Part shown: positions 60,023 through 64,000 of the stretch, in pieces
How the letters are laid out: every line of letters starts with the position of its first letter
Position numbering within the stretch: the stretch's first letter is position 1
From: CAYTXJ01 sp965613025
Lineage (GTDB): Bacteria; Desulfobacterota; DSM-4660; Desulfatiglandales; JALVMZ01
Assembly: GCA_965613025.1 (NCBI GenBank)
Contig: CBFDUE010000005.1
Location: forward strand, 14,581-78,580
Reading direction: 5' to 3'
DNA: 64,000 bases
Position numbers and translations under genes: made by a program
Notes under the pieces: model-generated
Seen by the model: the letters and a program-made list of their open reading frames with translations, nothing else
Database searches by the model: none
Told to the model about the DNA's origin: nothing

Positions 60023-61234
60023 TTAATGTGCTGGCCTCAGCTTCCTCACCTCTTCATCTGAAGGTAGATAGTCTTTTCCATCCATATATTTCCAGTTTAC
60101 CATTATCCCTTTTCCATCTTTTAGCGCAGTATAACCCACATAGGCACCCATGGTGGACTGATGATCAATCTTTCTAAATGTGATAGGACCAAAGGGGGAT
60201 ACGAATGTAAGCCCTTCCATGGCACTTATCATCTTCTCTGTATCAGTGGATCCTGCCTTCCTCAACATGTGTGCCACTGCCCATAGAGTATTATATCCCA
60301 CAACAGATCCTACTCTGGGGTAGTCGTGATACCTTTCTCTATATGCCTTAAGAAACCTGGTGTGTTCCGGAGTCTTTATATCATACCAGGGATATCCAGT
60401 TACAAGCCATCCAACCGGGGCTTCATCCTTTAGAGGATCTAAATACTCTGGCTCACCTGTAAGAAGGCTTACAATAAACCTTCCTTTAAAAAATCCCCTA
60501 AGCTTTCCTTCCCTTACAAACTTAGCAAGGTCATTTCCAAAGGTTACATTATATACTGCTTCAGGATTAGCCTTAATGAGTGCCTGGATTTCTGCTCCTG
60601 CATTTATCTTAAAAAGTGCTGGCCACTGTTCTGCCACAAACTCCACATCTGGCCTTTTCTTTTTTAACACTTTTTTAAAGGATTTTACCGCATCCTTACC
60701 ATATGCATAGTTTGGTGCAATGGTTGCCCATCTCTTTGCAGGATGTTTTGCTGCCTCCTCCGCAAGCATAGCAGCCTGCATATAGGTGGAGGGTCTGAGT
60801 CTAAAAGTATATCTGTTTCCTTTTGTCCATACAATAGCATCAGAAAGCGGTTCTGCTGCAAGATAGAATACCTTATGTCTTTTTGCAAAATCGGTAAGTG
60901 CAAGTCCTACATGTGAAAAGAAGGAACCCATAAGGAGAACTACCTTTTCTCTTCTGATAAGCTCTTCAGCGATCTTCACTGCATTTCCAGGCTTTCCTGC
61001 ATCATCTCTGGATATCACCTCTAACTTTTTCCCAATCACCCCTCCTGAGCCGTTGACTTCATCCAAAGCAAGCATCCATCCATTTCTATATGGGATAGTG
61101 AAGCTAACCAGTTTACTGTAGGTATTTATATCTCCTACCTTAATAGTCTCTTCAGATAGAGCCACTCTCTGGAAAGAAAGACCCAGAAATATAGATACTA
61201 CCAATACCCATAGAAATATCTTAATCCCTTTCAT
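60023..61234 (-). CDS. Periplasmic ligand-binding protein (peripla_BP_6 type, second system)
   Basis: 403 aa with a signal peptide (1-27, ending ALSEE). The mature part starts TIKVGDINTYSKLVSFTIPYRNGWMLALDEVNGSGGVIGKKLEVISRDDAGKPG and shows the type I binding-protein fold. AAGGAGG lies before the ATG. It is the first gene of the second operon (binding protein, fused permease, LivG, LivF). It shares only general family features with the first system's binding protein, which suggests a different ligand. Confidence 0.92.
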   Translation of the reverse strand: MKGIKIFLWVLVVSIFLGLSFQRVALSEETIKVGDINTYSKLVSFTIPYRNGWMLALDEVNGSGGVIGKKLEVISRDDAGKPGNAVKIAEELIRREKVVLLMGSFFSHVGLALTDFAKRHKVFYLAAEPLSDAIVWTKGNRYTFRLRPSTYMQAAMLAEEAAKHPAKRWATIAPNYAYGKDAVKSFKKVLKKKRPDVEFVAEQWPALFKINAGAEIQALIKANPEAVYNVTFGNDLAKFVREGKLRGFFKGRFIVSLLTGEPEYLDPLKDEAPVGWLVTGYPWYDIKTPEHTRFLKAYRERYHDYPRVGSVVGYNTLWAVAHMLRKAGSTDTEKMISAMEGLTFVSPFGPITFRKIDHQSTMGAYVGYTALKDGKGIMVNWKYMDGKDYLPSDEEVRKLRPAH

Positions 61235-61271
61235 AATAAGACCTCCTTAATTTTTTAAAGACATTTAATTA

Positions 61272-61613
61272 TCACCTTAAATTAATCGTTGAAGCAGTTC
61301 CATGGCCTTTAATATATATCCCCTTCCTGATAGCATCTACTATCTTTGTATGATATCTGATGGGCTCTTCCATATGTTGACCATAACTAAGGGATCTATA
61401 ACTGAAAGGTTTTACCTGGTTATGAAGTATAAAGACCATCCTTTTAAGCCTTCCATGTCCAGAGATATCTATCATTATATCATGAAATTCCTTATTTAGA
61501 TCCTGATATCTCATTATATCAAATGGTCTTTTACGAAGACATGTTTGCATTTTCCTCAAGAGATTTTCCCGTCTTTGAATATGCTCTTTTGAGATTTTTT
61601 CAAAGGGGTGAAT
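61272..61613 (-). pseudogene. Remnant of a GntR-family regulator (FCD domain only)
   Basis: An open frame of 113 codons encodes LLRKMQTCLRKRPFDIMRYQDLNKEFHDIMIDISGHGRLKRMVFILHNQVKPFSYRS...EEPIRYHTKIVDAIRKG, which matches the FCD ligand-binding domain of GntR/FadR regulators ('LN.EFH..L...sgn.rL..l', 'eH..ivdAi..gd'). The N-terminal winged-helix DNA-binding domain is gone: a TAG closes the frame at 61616. The end is also odd (GTASTINLR). It probably once regulated the adjacent Liv operon. The next 196 bases (61614-61809) show no intact gene. Confidence 0.72.
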
Positions 61614-61809
61614 CTAAAATTGTTTATTTTATATTGTAGGCAATTTTATCAAGCAAAAATAAGAAGTCAAGCTAAAGAGTTTATTTAAAAGGATCGCAGG
61701 CAAGTTCAGGAATTTTGCAAGATCTGGCATATTACAAATACAGAAGAAAAACAAAGGCTTTCTTCACCCTTTTCCCTCATCTCAAACTTAAGTATAAGAA
61801 GACTGGCAT

Positions 61810-62116
61810 ATGAATAGTTCAGTATTAGTAGATACAAATATTCTTATTTATGGGGTTGATGTCGATTCTCAATTTCACGATCGTGCATTGAATGTCTTGT
61901 TAGATCCAGAACTAAGACTTTTTACAACTTCAAAAAACGTTTCCAAAAACATTCAAAGTCTTTCAGGATTTAGTCCGAAAATATAATCCTCATGGTTTAT
62001 GGATACATGATGTGGAAATAGCCAGCATTGGTATTGCATATGGCATTTCAACTATAGTTACAAGCAATATTGCCGATTTTAGGCGTATAACAGAAATAAA
62101 GGTTAAAGAAATATAA
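61810..62116 (+). pseudogene. Frameshifted PIN-domain (VapC-like) toxin gene
   Basis: The first frame encodes MNSSVLVDTNILIYGVDVDSQFHDRALNVLLDPELRLFTTSKNV, the conserved start of a PIN ribonuclease with its first Asp (Asp8). The sequence then shifts by +1 near 61935-61950, and the second frame continues FKVFQDLVRKYNPHGLWIHDVEIASIGIAYGISTIVTSNIADFRRI...KEI, the C-terminal PIN motif (T-S-N-x-x-D-F). At about 100 codons it is shorter than the usual ~130-140, so an internal deletion is also likely. No antitoxin with a start codon is visible upstream. Confidence 0.72.
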
Positions 62117-62166
62117 ATTGATATCTCGCTAAGACGGACTTTGGGATGTCAAAGTTGAATAAATAT

Positions 62167-63003
62167 CTACATAGCAAGTATCTCTATGATCTTAGGGAAT
62201 ATATATTCAGCAATGTCAACTCTGCTTCCTCCATGGGTAAGCACCACATATCTACCTTCACATACATCCATGGCACACTCTTTTATCTCTTTTGCTAATT
62301 TGAGATAAAAATCTTTGGTCAGCCCGATATCACCATAGTCCCCTTGACAGGTGTCGTGACCAAAGTTGTGAAGGATCATATCAGGTCGGAATTCTTTAAC
62401 ACGGGAAATAAATTCTTCCCTGACAGAATTCAGGTAGGATTCATCGTTATTTGGATATGAAATATTTACACAGATCTTTGTCTCATTATCTTCTACAATA
62501 TCTTGATGACAAAAACACACATGCAGAACATCATGATCTCCCATAAATATATCACGTGTGCCATTTCCGTGATGTCTGTCAGTGTCAAGTATTGCAAATC
62601 TTTTTGTCCCTAATTTTTCTCTTATATTATATATAGCAGGCCCTGCACATGAGGCATAAGTGCCTCCCCAGGCAGAATCTCTCTCTGCATGATGTCCGGC
62701 TGCAACAGTAAAAACTAAGGCATTATCAAGTCTTCCAGTTAAGACCATCTCAACTGCCTCAACACATCCTCCAACAGAATAAAGAGCTCCATCACAATAC
62801 CAAGCTTTTTTAAGATCTTCAACAAACCTTGGTGTATGAACTTTTAAAAGCAGATCATCAGAGACCTTAGATGGAGAAAACAGGGATACCTGTGGAAGGC
62901 TAAGAGCATCCTTCATTACTTCTGGAAAATTTCTGAATTTATCCCCAATTATAAGCCATTCCTTTCCCTTAAATATATCATGAAAGAATACACCGGTTCT
63001 CAT
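62167..63003 (-). CDS. Histone-deacetylase-family (class II-like) protein lacking the catalytic Tyr
   Basis: 278 aa of the arginase/deacetylase fold. Family residues present: GHHAERD (His104-His105, general base pair), DTDRHHGNGT (Asp142 and His144 as zinc ligands) and FGHDTCQGD (Asp217, third ligand). The transition-state Tyr of the usual GGY motif is Ser260 here (THGGSR). The N-terminal HPE block is also absent. It may deacetylate small molecules or polyamines or be a divergent hydrolase. It stands alone between the decayed genes and a divergent DUF169 gene; the 223-base gap to that gene is AT-rich. Confidence 0.82.
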   Translation of the reverse strand: MRTGVFFHDIFKGKEWLIIGDKFRNFPEVMKDALSLPQVSLFSPSKVSDDLLLKVHTPRFVEDLKKAWYCDGALYSVGGCVEAVEMVLTGRLDNALVFTVAAGHHAERDSAWGGTYASCAGPAIYNIREKLGTKRFAILDTDRHHGNGTRDIFMGDHDVLHVCFCHQDIVEDNETKICVNISYPNNDESYLNSVREEFISRVKEFRPDMILHNFGHDTCQGDYGDIGLTKDFYLKLAKEIKECAMDVCEGRYVVLTHGGSRVDIAEYIFPKIIEILAM

Positions 63004-63226
63004 TTACTCTATCCTCCAGCATTAGATTTCAATATCTTACAATATAATAATTTTATAGGACTTTCTAAGATAAAAAGCTATCATATTAATACTAAAAAAC
63101 TTATTTTTGATAACCAATATAAATATTATTTATTTGAATATATCTATGTAATTATTTTTGCTTGAAAATAATTCAATAATATAAAATTAAAAGATTTTTA
63201 TTGAAATTATAAGGAGGTAAAAAGCT

Positions 63227-64000
63227 ATGGAACAATGGATTAATATGGGGCGCAGACTTAGAGAGTTTATAAATCCCTCTACTATACCCATTGCGGTCAA
63301 GTTCTTGAAAGAGGAAGATCAGATCCCTGTAAAGGCAAGAAGACCGCTTCGTGACTTGGGTGTGAAGATGGCACCCTGTCAGGGGGCTGCTATGGCAAGG
63401 CGATATGGCTGGACCATAGCATTTACACGTGAAGATGTAGGTTGTGCGATTGCTGCTCATACCTATGGATGGGAGCGACTCACTGATAAAGATGGGGCTA
63501 TCAATTTTTTAATCCAGATGAACTATGCAGTTGATGAAAAGGCTGCCAATGAAATTTTTATGAACTTCCGTTTGCTTGAATTGGGACATAATCCTATTGT
63601 AGTTTATTCTCCACTTGAAAGGACAAAGATCAAACCTGATGTTATTCTCATATATGTTAATCCTGCACAGATGATGAGGCTCATTCATGGGGCCACCTAT
63701 CATACTGGAAGACCTCTGAAAGGTTCGTTTTCTGGAAGGGCCGCTTCCTGCACAGAGGGGGTCATTGGAGTATATCTGGACAGTGATACCAAAGTGGTGG
63801 TGCCAGGCAATGGTGATAGGGTATGGGCAACATGTCAAGACCATGAAATGGTTATGGCTATTCATGCTAATAGATTGGCAGAGCTGGTTGAGGGACTTGA
63901 AAAAACACATAAAAAGGGAGTTAGATATCCTATCCCAACCTATCTTCGTTATCAGCCAGAGGTGGGTTTTACTATTCCGCTTTCAGATATTTTTAAACCT
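63227..64000 (+). CDS. DUF169-family protein, 5' part (runs off the window)
   Basis: 258 codons are visible and the frame is open to the edge. It starts at ATG 63227 with AAGGAGG (63211-63217) 9 bases upstream. Features are INPSTIPIAVKFLKEEDQIP, CQGAAMARRYGWTIAFTREDVGCAIAAHTYG, then LIYVNPAQMMRLIHGATYHTGRPLKGSFSGRAASCTEGVIGVY and VVVPGNGDRVWATCQDHEMVMAIHANRL. This is the DUF169 pattern ('C....a.r.gwt....ed..C'). The conserved cysteines (in APCQGA, VGCAIA, ASCTEG and ATCQDH) suggest metal or cofactor binding; the function is not known. Confidence 0.85.
   Translation, partial: MEQWINMGRRLREFINPSTIPIAVKFLKEEDQIPVKARRPLRDLGVKMAPCQGAAMARRYGWTIAFTREDVGCAIAAHTYGWERLTDKDGAINFLIQMNYAVDEKAANEIFMNFRLLELGHNPIVVYSPLERTKIKPDVILIYVNPAQMMRLIHGATYHTGRPLKGSFSGRAASCTEGVIGVYLDSDTKVVVPGNGDRVWATCQDHEMVMAIHANRLAELVEGLEKTHKKGVRYPIPTYLRYQPEVGFTIPLSDIFKP

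Noticed and set aside
61670..61813. Open frame ending TGA that overlaps the PIN gene ATG (ATGA), as an antitoxin would
   Set aside because: It lacks a start codon, begins after a TAA and encodes no known antitoxin fold; it may be a remnant but cannot be supported.

Overview
The window looks like a chromosomal segment of an anaerobic, Gram-negative bacterium. GmhA (heptose for lipopolysaccharide), RseP, CdsA and lipoprotein signals point to an outer membrane. SelA, two benzoyl-CoA-reductase-type activases, two branched-chain/aromatic-acid ABC uptake systems, acyl-CoA ligases and a molybdenum hydroxylase point to anaerobic breakdown of aromatic or fatty acids. Base composition is AT-leaning, with heavy use of AGA/AGG and ATA codons. 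A Desulfobacterota-like (deltaproteobacterial) host is my best guess; it is inferred, not proven.

Layout. 1-290: 5' end of an OPT transporter and tRNA-His. 418-4198: selA, gmhA, a conserved unknown gene and a MntA/HepT toxin-antitoxin pair, tightly packed. 4363-8516: fmdB-type zinc ribbon, ispF, cysS, uvrB. 8558-11708: transglutaminase-like protein, DUF2080/GNAT pair and two ATP-dependent activases. 11854-20957 (minus): a signalling block with a PAS-GGDEF protein, a hybrid histidine kinase, a dCache-HAMP-PP2C phosphatase, a solute-binding protein and an RsbW-like kinase. It continues without a break into STAS, GNAT, SGNH hydrolase, MFS and three molybdenum hydroxylase genes up to 28275. 28449-31733 (plus, divergent): a degenerate-HATPase/GNAT-like protein, a HisC-like aminotransferase and a ThiF-like enzyme. 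31830-33585: transposase remnant, zinc-ribbon protein, DUF1786 and tRNA-Thr.

33786-44683 (minus) is one long, tightly spaced housekeeping operon read rpsB-tsf-pyrH-frr-uppS-cdsA-UDP-glucuronate decarboxylase-dxr-rseP-tsaB-psd-pssA-rsmD-coaD. It combines translation, isoprenoid and phospholipid synthesis and envelope proteolysis. 45141-46313 is a dGTPase-like HD protein. 46393-55614 is a Liv-type uptake operon with an acyl-CoA synthetase inside it, a LEA14-like lipoprotein and a second ligase-like protein, followed by recO. 56354-61234 (minus) is a second Liv-type operon with a fused LivH-LivM permease. 61272-62116 holds two decayed genes (GntR FCD domain, PIN domain). The window ends with an HDAC-like protein and a DUF169 protein that runs off the edge.

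Two dispersed repeat families stand out. R1 (about 118 bp, ends GAGAGCTTTG/CAAAGCTCTC) occurs three times, and R2 (ends GTCATTGCGA/TCGCAATGAC) three times. One R1 copy has its core replaced by two R2 units. These elements abut or supply gene ends: the stop of dxr, the tail and stop of an activase, and the only usable start codon of the dGTPase-like gene. The other candidate for a little-described system is the divergent 17.6-31.7 kb cluster. It combines a partner-switching circuit, two proteins that appear to share a GNAT-like half, a SGNH hydrolase, an MFS transporter, a molybdenum hydroxylase, an aminotransferase and an E1-like enzyme.
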